DNA from: Ziziphus jujuba
Taxonomy: Eukaryota > Streptophyta > Magnoliopsida > Rosales > Rhamnaceae
Reading direction: 5' to 3'
Length of the DNA stretch: 64,000 nt
NCBI RefSeq assembly: GCF_031755915.1
Contig: NC_083385.1
Location: 18,559,001-18,623,000, forward strand
The translations under genes were made by a program, and so were the position numbers. The notes under the pieces were generated by a model. That model saw only the letters and a program-made list of their open reading frames with translations, had not been told where the DNA came from and ran no database searches. This document shows, in pieces, positions 9,601 to 21,900 of this stretch; position 1 is the first letter of the stretch; each line of letters opens with the position of its first letter.

Positions 9601-11513
9601 ATTTTTAACGTCCAAAAAATAAAACGTCTATATTTTTTTCTCATATTCTTTTTCCAGTTTTTATTTTTTAAACTTTGAAATTTTTTTCTCAAAAAAAAAA
9701 AAAATTTGAAATTTTGTTTTTGTTTCAAAATTTTATGCGAAAATTAATTTACTAGTTGGGAAAAATATCCTCACAATTTGTATGGAAATGGAGGAGACTT
9801 TTGAACAAATTTAAACCATTACATTTTCTTTACTTGTCTAAAATAAATCATGATCATAATTTGATAAGTTAAACACTTTAGGAAATAAGACTTATATTAA
9901 GATTTTCTATATTTATATATTTTTTTCTTTTAGTGCTATGGATTGATATAAAACAAATATAAAATACAAAATTATTATTTTTATATATATGGATAAATTT
10001 GAAATATAGAAAAAAAAATTAGAAATCAAAATATTTTGATGATGATTTTGAAAAAAGAATAATAATATCATCATCAAAAAGAATAATAATAATTAACAAA
10101 CAATTATGGAGTTCTCTTATTATTTAGTTGATAAATCATCAATTTTTGATTGCTATAGTTCATATTGTTTCAACTTTAATAGCTAGCAATAATATTATAT
10201 AAATTTCTTTTTATTTATTTTTTCTATAATGTTTAATTTATTTGCATTACTTTTTTTTTTAAAAAAAATTAACTTAAATTTCATAATAGTCACAACTATT
10301 TAGATTTGGAAAAGTGTTCAATAATATTATGCATTTTTTTAATAATAACTTTTTAAAAAATAAAAAAAATTAATCTCACTAAAAGTTATTAGAATTGTTT
10401 TTTTTTTTTTTTGAGTAAAAGGATTTGGTTTAATTCTAACCACTTCCAATGATCAATTTAGATTATTATATATGTAAGAGAAAAATTAACAATATTGATA
10501 TTTAGATTGTACAAAAGCATAATCAAATAAAAAATTGTTTTCCAATGTACTTATTAAAAAAAAAAATCCTATTAATGATTTTTATTGACAATTAATTAAT
10601 TATATCTTTATTAGTTTTTTATTCTTAGAAAAAAATAATTTTTTATGAAAAAATTTGAATAATAAATGATTGATTGAATAAACAGTAGGTAATGAAGGCG
10701 CTTGCATCGATTTTAGAATAGGCTTTAATAAAATATTTTCCTTAATTACTATTTTCATGAAACCTGAACTTAATATAATTAAATTAAAAATCATGATATT
10801 TACAACTTATATTCACATCGAAAAAAAATATAAATTATTCACTTCAAACTACATAAAACTCATTTTAACATTGATTATTGATTAGTAGCAAACTTATGTT
10901 TCAAGGAAGAAAAACAGTGGTAAACTTATGAGATCAAATTACCAATGTGATTAATTACAATTTTCCACATATTTTACTTTTAATACGAAATTTACAATAT
11001 TAAATATTTATTTGACCTAATAATCTTTTATATGAAGAAATAATGAAAAAATCATTATTTTATATGAAAAAAATAATGATTATTATCAGAGAAGAAAAAA
11101 ATAATGATGCCATCATTGCTTCTCATAGAAGATTAAACATAATTAAGTTAAATTATGCCTGTAAGTTATAATCAAACAATGCCTATAAGTTACAATTCAA
11201 ATAATTTTGAAAAGTTTAAGCATCGTCCTGAAACTTTTTTCCTTAATTATTTTTTTCCCAAAAGCATTTCAAATTATTTTATTTTTATTTTTTATTTTTA
11301 TTAAAAAAATAAAATAGAGATGTCTCATTTCTGGTATTGGTAGGTGCAATTAAATTGACATACGGGCTTACTTTCCACCAATCAAATGTCAAACTGCAAA
11401 TTAAGCAAAAACGAAATTGAAGTACAAAAACTGAAATGGGCTTACATCAACTATCATCCACGAGGCATCCTAAACGGAAGGGACATAAGATTGGTCCCCA
11501 TGGTATGTCAAAG
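9601..11513. other. AT-rich intergenic stretch
   Basis: Very AT-rich, with many poly-A and poly-T runs. Open frames here are short and low-complexity. I see no recognisable gene, RNA or element end. The last ~170 bp, before the duplicated VPR promoter, are somewhat less AT-rich and may be more of the original promoter of that copy. Confidence 0.6.
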
Positions 11514-11847
11514 CTACCATAGCATATGCTAATCCTCAAATAACATAAAAACAAAAATAAATTTAAAAAAAATACAAAAAATTGGAAAAATACCAGTAGC
11601 ATATTCCTTGGCTCCTTGCCAAGTTTTACTTCTCAAATGGCATTTTGGTTAATATAAAGACTTATATTGTTCAATAACCAATATATTCTTCTTATCCCGT
11701 ATATATAATTGGTTACTTGAACGCTCTCTTTCGGAGCTCTTCTCCAAGCTTCTCTCTGTTTCTCTCTCTCTTCCTCCCTGAAATGCGGCCTGATACTCTG
11801 GGAGAGAAGCCCAACCCATGGACTTTTTGATAATAAAACCCACGTTT
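11514..11847 (+). repeat. VPR promoter/5'UTR/ATG, duplicated copy 2
   Basis: Direct repeat of 2361-2677 with scattered base changes. It keeps the CT-rich leader and the start codon at 11818. Identity stops after CCCACGTTT, ten codons into the coding region. The frame then runs into unrelated sequence and stops at TAA after 19 codons. Only the promoter, leader and start are present, with no downstream exon, so this is a promoter fragment with no gene behind it. Confidence 0.85.
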
Positions 11848-12018
11848 GGTTCCTTTATCTTAGTAGAGTTTTAATTTTTTGTTATTATATTTTATTTTAT
11901 TTATTTTTGTTTTTTAATTTTGCAATTAAGTAGTTAGACGTGGAAAGGTAATAGTGACACCTTATATTAAACACATTTTGTTTTTTTATTTGATATAAAA
12001 TTTTCTACCATGTTATGT

Positions 12019-12080
12019 AGGCCCAAACATTAAAGAGGGGCCCAAAGTAATCAAAATATTTGGGCTTGTATTGTGGGCCC
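12019..12080 (+). promoter_or_regulatory. Cluster of GGCCCA site-II elements
   Basis: Four GGCCCA/TGGGC(C/T) motifs occur within 62 bp: AGGCCCAAA, GGGCCCAAA, TTGGGCTTG and GTGGGCCC. In plants such site II elements, bound by TCP factors, are typical of promoters of nuclear genes for organelle-directed proteins. They lie 135-195 bp before the MORF start codon, which is the expected place. The telo-box-like AACCCTAA at 12244 just inside the coding region also fits that promoter class. Confidence 0.65.
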
Positions 12081-12214
12081 TTATCACATGCTATTCATTT
12101 AAAGCTGAAAAGGAATGAAACGCACACCTAAACCCTGAACCAGCACCACGCTCTCCTCGGTCCGAGTTACTCTGTAAAACTCTAACTGAGTTTCAGCTCC
12201 ACAACCCACCAGCT

Positions 12215-13090
12215 ATGGCGATTAGCTCACTTCGTCTCCGCCGAACCCTAACCACCTTATTTACTTTCCATTGCTCTCTCGCGGTGGCTTCTTCATCAGT
12301 CTCGGCTTCGCCTCTTCTTCATCTCCACGATTTCGTACAATCACCCCTTGCTTCGCCGATTCAGTCTCATGTCCAGCTCCTTCAATCTCGTATGTTTAGG
12401 TCGTCTGCGATATTGCTATTGTCCTCCCGATAGGCGTACAATAGCAGTAACAACCAGAGCGGCGAGATTGGACCCGATACGATACTTTTCGAAGGTTGCG
12501 ATTATAACCATTGTCTAATCGTCATGGATTTCCCTAAGGATCAAAAGATTCCTCCTAAAGAGATGGTTCCCATGTACAAAGAGACTTGTGCTAAGGGCTT
12601 GAACATCAGGTAATAATAAGGAACTTCATTTTTAATGCCTTTTAATTGTCATTTCTATTGTATTTTGTTTACAGTCTGTTATTTTATTAATTTCTCAATG
12701 CCAATACTTGTATGTTCATGGGGATTTTTAGGTTGGTGTATTTTTGAGTGGTTTTGGGTTTGAAAGGTTAGTGGTTTGCCTTTGTGATTTTTGCCCTGAT
12801 TATAGATTGTTATTGTCGTTTCCATGTCTACCGTGTTGAAGAGGCAAAAAAGAAAATATATGCTTGTAGCACAACAACTTATGTAGGATTTCAAGCAGTG
12901 ATGATAGAAGAAGAGTCAGAAAAGTTTCATGGTAAAACTTTGGTGGCATTTTTAATGTTTTTACTACGAATAAGAATAATATGCGGTAATGATGCACAAT
13001 TGTTTTACTTTTTGATCTAAACAGAGTTACCTGGGGTAGTTTTCGTACTGCCGGATTCGTACATTGACCCGCAGAACAAGGAATATGGAG
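12215..13090 (+). pseudogene. MORF: MORF5/6-like RNA-editing factor, truncated copy
   Basis: MORF (DAG-like) proteins bind PPR proteins and enable C-to-U RNA editing in plant organelles. Three exons can be placed: 12215-12609, 12834-12931 and 13025-13090, with phases that agree. The N-terminus MAISSLRLRRTLTTLF is an Arg/Ser-rich mitochondrial-type presequence. The MORF core follows: [56 protein letters not shown]. Defects: an in-frame TAG at 12431-12433, Trp of the usual NHWLI motif changed to Cys, the acceptor of intron 1 reading CG instead of AG before 12834, and loss of all exons after KEYGG (exon 3 ends at a GT donor, then poly-T and an unrelated repeat). Introns are retained. The gene is clearly dead, although its promoter looks well preserved. 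The closest relatives should be MORF5/MORF6, judged from MVPMYKETCAKGLNI and CSTTTY. Confidence 0.9.
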
Positions 13091-13240
13091 GTATTTTTTT
13101 TTTTTTTGATTTTTCTTTTCTTTTCTTTTTTTTTTTTGGAGAACTCTAATTGAAGTTTTCCAAGTTATGGAGTCTATCCTTTGGTATTCAATTTTAAACT
13201 TGGCATTCAATGTTGTAATTCTCAAGGGATAAATTCAAGT

Positions 13241-14130
13241 TGAGACTTCGCTTATTGCTATTTTGGAAAAGTGCAAGCTGTAGTTCTCTGATCAATTGAA
13301 CAGAGCAAAATTAGTCCAACAACAATTGAATCACATGATTCAGAACAAAAGATAATCCTTATAATGGTTTCGTCGGTAGTAAACTACAGTCTACTAATTT
13401 GGAGAATATCGATGATGCGTATCTTTGACAACAGAACCGCTTAGTTTCTTAACAGCTCATACAAGGACTCAATCTTACTCACAGAAACTGCAAATCAAAT
13501 AGGGATTGTCAGATTCCACCCACTTTAACCAATGTGGTTTTTTTTTTTTTTTTTTTTTTAAACAGAAGTTTTGCAAATGCAAGTAAACGTACAATCATAT
13601 TACTAAAAAATAAGTTTGATATACATTGTTGGATTGTTGGATTTGTTTTTTATCAGCTTAAACTTTTGTAATAGACAAGATATCTTGAAATTTTATTTAT
13701 ATTTGTATCTATGTTGAATTATTGTTGGGTTGATTGAAATGTTGTTTACATTGTTAGACACGTAATTGGGAATTTCTCCTCGTTTTAATGGACCCTTTTA
13801 GAGGATGTGTTTGAAAATATATTTTATATACGTCGTTGGATTTGTTTCCTATAAGACTTTTTGGACAACGGCAACTTAACACATCTAAACATCTTATTCA
13901 TCAGACAATCAACCAGTTATTTTGGCAGACAAACAAATTAGATATTATCGATAATGTTGATGATGTGAATGTTCTAATAAAAATATAAGTATTAATGTTA
14001 AATTCGGCTGAGTAAAATCCAGCAAGGGAGGGTTTGGCTGTTTCGTGAACCCACCACCATACAAAATGTATTGCAACAAGTACAATCAAAAAGATCCACA
14101 TCCACAGAAAAAGAAAGAGGTCAAGTGGAA
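13241..14130 (-). repeat. Inverted dispersed repeat, copy B
   Basis: Reverse-orientation counterpart of 6584-7313. Both copies share a short frame reading FLIVLVAIHFVWWWVHETAK with PSLAGF after it. Copy B carries ~150 bp (about 13850-14000) absent from copy A, and a long poly-T near 13540. Its left 125 bp is homologous to the B3-derived array monomers. It begins about 150 bp after the last MORF exon, so it is adjacent to the point where that gene is cut off. Confidence 0.8.
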
Positions 14131-14523
14131 AAAAAAAAAAAAAAAAAAACTGAAAACATAAAAACAAAAACAAGATAGTCAAATGATAACATATGAGTAT
14201 TCTTATTGACTTAAATTGATCAATAAATGTGTAGGTCATTAAGAGTTTCAATTGTAAGTTTTATGAACTAATTAAGAAACCTAATTTAAACATTAATAGA
14301 AAGCTTATAAAATGTATCAAACTTTTAACTTTTGTTATCTTTCTTGATTCAAACTTTTATTTTTGTTATTATTTTTATAATTATTATTTTTTTACAGGCT
14401 GTTTAATAGATTGAATTCAAAGATAAGCTTTTGTCTGTTACATTTAAAAAAAAAAAAAAAAATTATTTATGAGAAAATCTTGAATTCTGGGTTGTACAGC
14501 TATCAAATATAATGATAGCAAAA

Positions 14524-14565
<42 letters not shown>

Positions 14566-14729
14566 CTATTTGAAATTTGAATTAAAACACGATTGGAGTT
14601 ATATAACTACCACATCAGCTTAGAAATGCCAGCTGCATATTGTTATCTCCAGTTGTGTTATGTCGTACAGCTATTAGATTTAGTTAAAACTGTATCAGCA
14701 AAAGCTCTACAATTACGGCACCCTTTCTT

Positions 14730-14764
<35 letters not shown>

Positions 14765-15588
14765 GTAATTATATATATGTAATTAGAGAGAAGTTACAGG
14801 TCACTATAATCAAGATTTCGCAAACAAAGAAATTAGAGAATAATTCATTTTCTTTCACTTTTGTATCAAATATTACAAGATCATGACCATGTAATTTGTG
14901 AACTAAATAATTATAAAATTTGTAGTTTCGACCGTATGAGTTCAAACTGGAAATATATGCGTATGTATGTGTATATACGGTTCAAAGCCATTTGTACGTA
15001 AGATGATGCTTGAGGTAATGATTGTGGTAAAAAAATGAAAGGGTGGTTTCTAACAGTCCAATTTGACTTTTTTGTTTTTATTTTTTTATCTTTTTTTAAT
15101 TTTTGGAATGATTCAACTAATTAAAGTTTTTTTATCAGCTAGGCTTGATAATTACAGTTTCGAATATTGTTCTTATTAGAAATTTGATTAGGATGTTATT
15201 CAAAGGGGATGGGATATACAAAATAAGTTTGAAATTTGGTTTATTAATTTAAAAGATCCGCAAAAAGCTTTCAAATCTAGAGACTTTATTATTATTATTT
15301 TTTTTCAAGAAAAGGGAAAAAAGAGTTCCAAGTATGTGTGCTGGAATAATCAAGCTTGATCATGACAGTTTGTGCCGCACGATTGTTGCAACATTTATAT
15401 ATGTTCCTTATCATAACAATATTACCAATTAGAAAATGTATATAAATATATAATAAATATCATTAGAAATATATAAAATGTTAAAATACTACAACTTTAT
15501 TAGAAAGTTTTATTGTGCATGCATGTGGTGCATGCAACAATGAAATTAGAAATATATATTATAACTCCCTCTAGCCTGAATTAGGCTG
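14131..15588. other. AT-rich spacer with poly-T and (TC)n(TA)n
   Basis: A poly-T run of over 30 bases near 14528, a (TC)n(TA)n microsatellite near 14731-14764, and otherwise AT-rich sequence. A short motif (GTACAGCTAT..A.AT...AGCAAAAGC) occurs twice, near 14496 and 14668. No gene recognised. Confidence 0.55.
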
Positions 15589-15900
15589 CTATATATAAAC
15601 TGGAATGAGATCAACAACCTGAATGTAGAATTTTCCATTCCTTGCGTGTTTCCAAAAAACTATCTTGTTCCCAGCTTGGAGACCTTGGTCCCTGACGAAT
15701 TCGCCCCATTCCCTGCGGTTAAAGACAGGCTTCGAGAGATTTCAACTCCCCTAAGGTCTAGTACTAAATATACACGAAGCTCATTCTCATTGTCTCTTAA
15801 AAACTTGGATGGAAAACTTAATCTATCGTTGATATCGGTAGGCGTCGATACTTTTACAGCTGAGGACGCTATCATCTGGTTTTGCTCCATATTGGTTCTC
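15589..15900 (-). pseudogene. B3 DNA-binding-domain gene, last exon fragment
   Basis: Read on the minus strand, two frames together give a plant B3 domain. The first frame is AVKVSTPTDINDRLSFPSKF followed by LRDNENELRVYLVLDLRG. After a frameshift near 15735 the second is REWGEFVRDQGLQAGNKIVF, then WKHARNGKFYIQVVDLIPVY, ending at TAG (15589-15591). The family signature is present: a 'TPTDI..RLSFP' start and W..FV...GL..G..I.FW near the end. B3 proteins are plant transcription factors; this resembles the short REM-like/DUF313-type group, but the subfamily is uncertain. The exon is the leftmost and longest version; its upstream half recurs in every array monomer to the right. Confidence 0.75.
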
Positions 15901-18900
15901 CAAGGCATTATCTTTTTTCTTCTTTCTTTTTTTTTTTTTTTTGGCAATACTCTATAGGGCTTGGTATTAAACACTGAAGGAGCACTCCATATTTATAGAT
16001 TCAATGGCAAATGCATAGCAATAATCATAATGAGGGAATTCCAATATTATTCAAAGGGCTGTAATCGAGGCCAAAAGAGTGCGTGAAAAATTTTATGATA
16101 ACCAATTGTGTATATAGCCATAGCTTGTGTTATTCAACTAATGAAGCTGAATAAGAACGTAAAAAGATTTTATTTTTGTTTCCAAATTTAGCGTAAAATA
16201 AGTATCAAACCAGTATAAGGATTATCTCTTGTTATGAATCATGTGATCTAATTGTTGTTGGACTGATTTTGCCCTGTTTAATTGATTGGAGAACTACAAC
16301 TTGCACTTTTCCAAAATTGCAATAAGCGAAGTTTTGATTCTCTGATTTTGCTCTGTTTACTTGATCGGAGAACTAAAGCTTGCACTTTTCCAAAATAGCA
16401 ATTAGCTCAATGTCATTGTTTGTTAAAAACTTGGATGGAAAACTTAATCTATCGTTGATATCGGTAGGCGTCAGTACTTTTACAGCTGAGGAAGCTATCA
16501 TTTGGTTTTGCTCCATATTGGTTCTCTAAGGCTTTTTCTTTTTTCTTTTTTTTTTTTTTTGGTAACACTCTATAGGGCTTGGTATTAAACAGTGAGGGAG
16601 AACTCCATATTTATAGATTCAATGTCAAACGCATAGCAATAATCATAATGAGGGAATCGTAATATTATTCAAACGGCTATAATCGAGGCCAAAATAGTGT
16701 GTGAAAAATTTTATGATAACAAATAGCCATAGCTTGTGTTACTCAACTAATGAAGCTGAATAAGAGCATAAAAAGATTTTATTTTTGTTTCCAAATTTAG
16801 CGTAAAATAAGTGTCAAACCATTATAAGGATTATCTTTTGCTATGAATCATGTGATCTAATTGTTGTTGAACCGATTTTGCTCTGTTTAATTGATCGGAG
16901 AACTACAGCTTGCACTTTTCCAAGGTTACAATAAGCAAAGTTCTGATTCCCTAATTTTGCTTCGCTTAATTGATCTGAGAACTATAGTTGGCACTTGTCC
17001 AAAATAGCAACAAGCTCATTCTAATTGTCTCTTAAAAACTTGGATGGAAAACTTAATCTGTCGTTGATATCGGTAGGCGTCAGTACTTTTACAGCTGAGG
17101 ATGCTCTCATTTGGTTTTGCTCCATATTGGTCCTCTAAGGCTTTTTCTTTCTTCTTTTTCTTTTTTTGGGTAATACTCTATAGGGCTTGGTATTAAACAC
17201 TGAGGGAGCACTCCATATTTATAGATTCAATGTCAAACGCATAGCAATAATCATAATGAGGGAATCTTAATATTATTCAAACGGTTATAATTGAGGCCAA
17301 AAGAGTGCGTGAAAAATTTTATGATGACCAATAGCCATAGCTTGTGTTACTCAACTAATGAAGCAGAATAAGAACGTAAAAAGATTTTATTTTTGTTTCC
17401 AAATTTAGCGTAAAATAAGTATCAAACCAGTATAAGGATTATCTTTTGTTATGAATCATGTGATCTAATTGTTGTTGGACTGATTTTGCTCTGTTTAATT
17501 GATCGGAGAACTACAACTTGCACTTTTCCAAAATTGTAATAAGCGAAGTTTTGATTCTCTGATTTTGCTCTGTTTACTTGATCGGAGAACTAAAGCTTGC
17601 ACTTTTCCAAAATAGCAATTAGCTCATTGTCATTGTTTGTTAAAAACTTGGATGGAAAACTTAATCTATCGTTGATATCGGTAGGCGTCAGTACTTTTAT
17701 AGCTGAGGAAGCTATCATTTGGTTTTGCTCTATATTGGTTCTCTAAGGCTTTTTCTTTTTTCTTTTTTTTTTTTTGGTAACACTCTACAGGGCTTGGTAT
17801 TAAACGCTGAGGGAGAACTCCATATTTATAGATTCAATATCAAACGCATAGCAATAATCATAATGAGGGAATCGTAATATTATTCAAACGGCTATAATCG
17901 AGGCCAAAATAGTGCGTGAAAAATTTTATGATAACAAATAGCCATAGCTTGTGTTACTCAACTAATGAAGCTGAATAAGAGCGTAAAAAGATTTTATTTT
18001 TGTTTCCAAATTTAGCGTAAAATAAGTGTCAAACCATTATAAGGATTATCTTTTGCTATGAATCATGTGATCTAATTGTTGTTGAACCGATTTTGCTCTG
18101 TTTAATTGATCGGAGAACTACAGCTTGCACTTTTCCAAGGTTGCAATAAGCGAAGTTCTGATTCCCTAATTTTGCTTCGTTTAATTGATCTGAGAACTAT
18201 AGCTGGCACTTGTCCAAAATAGCAACAAGCTCATTCTAATTGTCTCTTAAAAACTTGGATGGAAAACTTAATCTGTCGTTGATATCAGTACGCGTCAGTA
18301 CTTTTACATCTGAGGACGCTCTCATTTGGTTTTGCTCCATATTGGTCCCCTAAGGCTTTTTCTTTCTTCTTTTTTTTTTTTTGGTAATACTCTATAGGGA
18401 TTGGTATTAAACACTGAGGGAGCACTCCATATTTATAGATTCAATGTCAAACGCATAGCAATAATCATAATGAGGGAATCTTAATATTATTCAAACGGCT
18501 ATAATTGAGGCCAAAAGAGTGCGTGAAAAATTTAATGATGACCAATAACCATAGCTTGTGTTACTCAACTAATGAAGCAGAATAAGAACGTAAAAAGATT
18601 TTATTTTTGTTTCCAAATTTAGCATAAAATAAGTATCAAACCAGTATAAGGATTATCTTTTGTTATGAATCATGTGATCTAATGGTTGTTGGACTGATTT
18701 TGCTCCGTTTAATTGATCGGAGAACTACAGCTTGCACTTTTCCAAAATTGTAATAAGCGAAGTTCTGATTCCCTGATTTTGCTCTGTTTAATTGATCAGA
18801 GAACTAAAGCTTGAACTTTTCCAAAATAGCAGTTAGCTCATTGTCATTGTTTCTTAAAAGCTTGGATGGAAAACTTAATCTATCGTTGATATCAGTAGGC

Positions 18901-21900
18901 ATCAGTACTTTGATAGTTTAGGACGCTATCATTTTGTTTTGCTCCATATTGGTTCTGTAAGGCTTTCTCTCTTTTTTTTTTTTTTTTTTGGTAATACTCT
19001 ATAGGGATTGGTATTAAAAATTGAGGGATTGCTCCATATTTATAGATTCAATGTCAAATGCATAGTAATAATCGTAATGAGGGAATCATAATATTATTCA
19101 AAGGGCCGTAGTCGTGGCCAAAAGAGTGCGTGGAAAAATTTATGATAACCAATTGCGTATATAGCCATCGCTAGTATTAATCATCTAATGAAGCTGAATA
19201 AGAACGTAAAAAGATTTTATTTTTGTTTCTAAATTTAGTGTAAAATAAGTATCAAACCATTATAAGGATTATCTTTTGTTGTGAATCATGTGATCTAGTT
19301 GTTGTTGGACTGATTTTGCTCTATTTAATTGATCGGAGAACTACAGCTTGTACTTTTCCAAAATTACAATAAGCGAAGTTCTGATTCCCTGATTTTGCCC
19401 TATTTAATTGATCTGAGAACTATTGCTTGCACTTGTCCAAAATAGAAATAAGCTCATTCTAATTGTCACTTAAAAACTTGGATGGAAAACTTAATCTGTC
19501 GTTGACATCGGTAGGCGTCAGTACTTTTACATCTGAGGACGCTATCATTTGGTTTTGTTCCATATTGGTTCTCTAAGGCTTTTTCTTTTCTCTTTTTTTT
19601 TTTGGTAATACTCTATAGGGCTTGGTATTAAACACTGAGGGAGCACTCCATATTTATAGATTCAATGTCAAGCGCATGGCAATAATCATAATGAGGGAAT
19701 CGTTGTATTATTCAAACAACTGTAATCGAGGCCAAAAGAGTGTGTTAAAAATTTTATGATAACCAATTGTGGCTTGTGTTACTCAACTAATGAAGCTGAA
19801 TAAGAACGTAAAAAGATTTTAGTTTTGTTTCCAAATTTAGCGTAAAATAAGTATCAAACCATTTTAAGGATTATCTTCTGTTGTGAATCGTGTGATCTAA
19901 TTGTTGTTGGACTGATTTTGCTTTGTTTAATTGATGAGAGAAGTACAGCTTGCACTTTTCCAAAATTGCAATAAGCGAAGTTCTGATTCCCTGATTTTGC
20001 TCTGTTTAATTGATCTGAGAACTATAGCTGGCGCTTGTCCAAAATAGCAATAAGCCCATTCTAATTGTCTCTTAAAACATGGATGGAAAACTTAATCTAT
20101 TGTTGATGTCGGTAGGCGTCAGTACTTTTACAGCTGAGGACGCTGTCATTTGGTTTTGCTCCATATTGGTTCTCTAAGGCTTTCTCTTTTTTCTTTTATT
20201 TTTGGTAAAACTCTATAAGGATTGGTATTAAACACTGAGGGATTGCTCCATATTTATAGATTCAATGTCAAATGCATAGCAATAATCATAATGAGGGAAT
20301 CGTAATATTATTCAAAGGGCTGTAATCGTGGCCAAAAGAGTGCGTGGAAAAATTTATTACAACCAATTGCATATATAGCCATCGCTAGTATTAATCATCT
20401 ATTGAAGCGGAATAAGAACGTAAAAAGATTTTATTTTTGTTTCTAAATTTAGCGTAAAATAAGTATCAAACCATTATAAGGATTATCTTCTGTTGTGAAT
20501 CATGTGATCTAATTGTTGTTGGACTGATTTTGCTCTGTTTAATTGATCGGAGAAGTACAGCTTGCACTTTTCCAAAATTGCAATAAGCGAAGTTCTGATT
20601 CCCTGATTTTGCTCTGTTTAATTGATCTGAGAACTATAGCTGGCGCTTGTCCAAAATAGCAATAAGCCCATTCTAATTGTCTCTTAAAAACATGTATGGA
20701 AAACTTAATCTATCGTTGATGTCGGCAGGCGTCAGTACTTTTACAGCTGAGGACGCTGTCATTTTGTTTTGCTCCATATTGGTTCTCTAAGGCTTTCTCT
20801 TTTTTCTTTTTTTTTTTTGGGAATACTCTATAAGGCTTGGTATTAAACACTGAGGGAGCACTCCATATTTATAGATTCAATGTCAAATGCATAGCAATAA
20901 TCATAATGAGGGAATCGTAATATTATTCAAACGACTGTAATCGAGGCCTAAAGAGTGCTTGAAAAGTTTTATGATAACAAATTGTGTATATAGCCATAGC
21001 TTGTGTTACTCAACTAATGAATTTTAATAAGAACGTAAAAAGATTTTATTTTCGTTTCTAAATTTAGCGTAAAATAGGTATCAAACCATTATAAGGATTA
21101 TCATTTGTTATGAATCATGTGATCTAATTGTTGTTGGACTGTTTTTGCTTTGTTTAATTGATCGGAGAACTACAGCTTGCACTTTTCCAAAATTGTAATA
21201 AGCGAAGTTCTGATTCCCTTATTTTGCTCTGTTTAATTGATCGGAGAACTACAGCTAGCACTTTTCCAAAATTGCAATAAGCGAAGTTCTGATTCCCTGA
21301 TTTTACTCTGTTCAATTGATCTGAGAACTATAGCTGGCACTTGTCCGAAATAGCATTAAGCTCATTCTAATTGTCTCTTAAAAACATGGATGGAAAACTT
21401 AATCTATCGTTGATATCGGTAGGCGTCAGTACTTTTATAGCTGAGGACGCTGTCATTTGGTTTTGCTCCATACTGGTTCACTAAGGCTTTTTCTTTTTTC
21501 TTTTTTGTTTAGTAATACTCTATAGGACTTGGCATTAAGCACTAAGGGAGCACTCCATATTTATAGATCCAATGTCAAACGCGTAGCAATAATCATAATG
21601 AGGGAATTGTAATATTATTCAAACGGCTGTAATTGAGGCCAAAAGAGTGCGTGCAAAATTTTATGATAACAAATTGTGTATATAGCCGTAGCTTGTGTTA
21701 CTCAACTAATGAAGCTGAATAAGAGGGTAAAAAGATTTTATTTTTGTTTCTAAATTTAGCGTAAAATTAGTATCAAACCATTATAAGGATTATCTTCTGT
21801 TGTGAATCATGTGATTTAATTGTTGTTGGACTGATTTTGCTCTGTTTAATTGATCGGAGAACTACAGCTTGTACTTTTCCAAAATTGTAATAAGCGAAGT

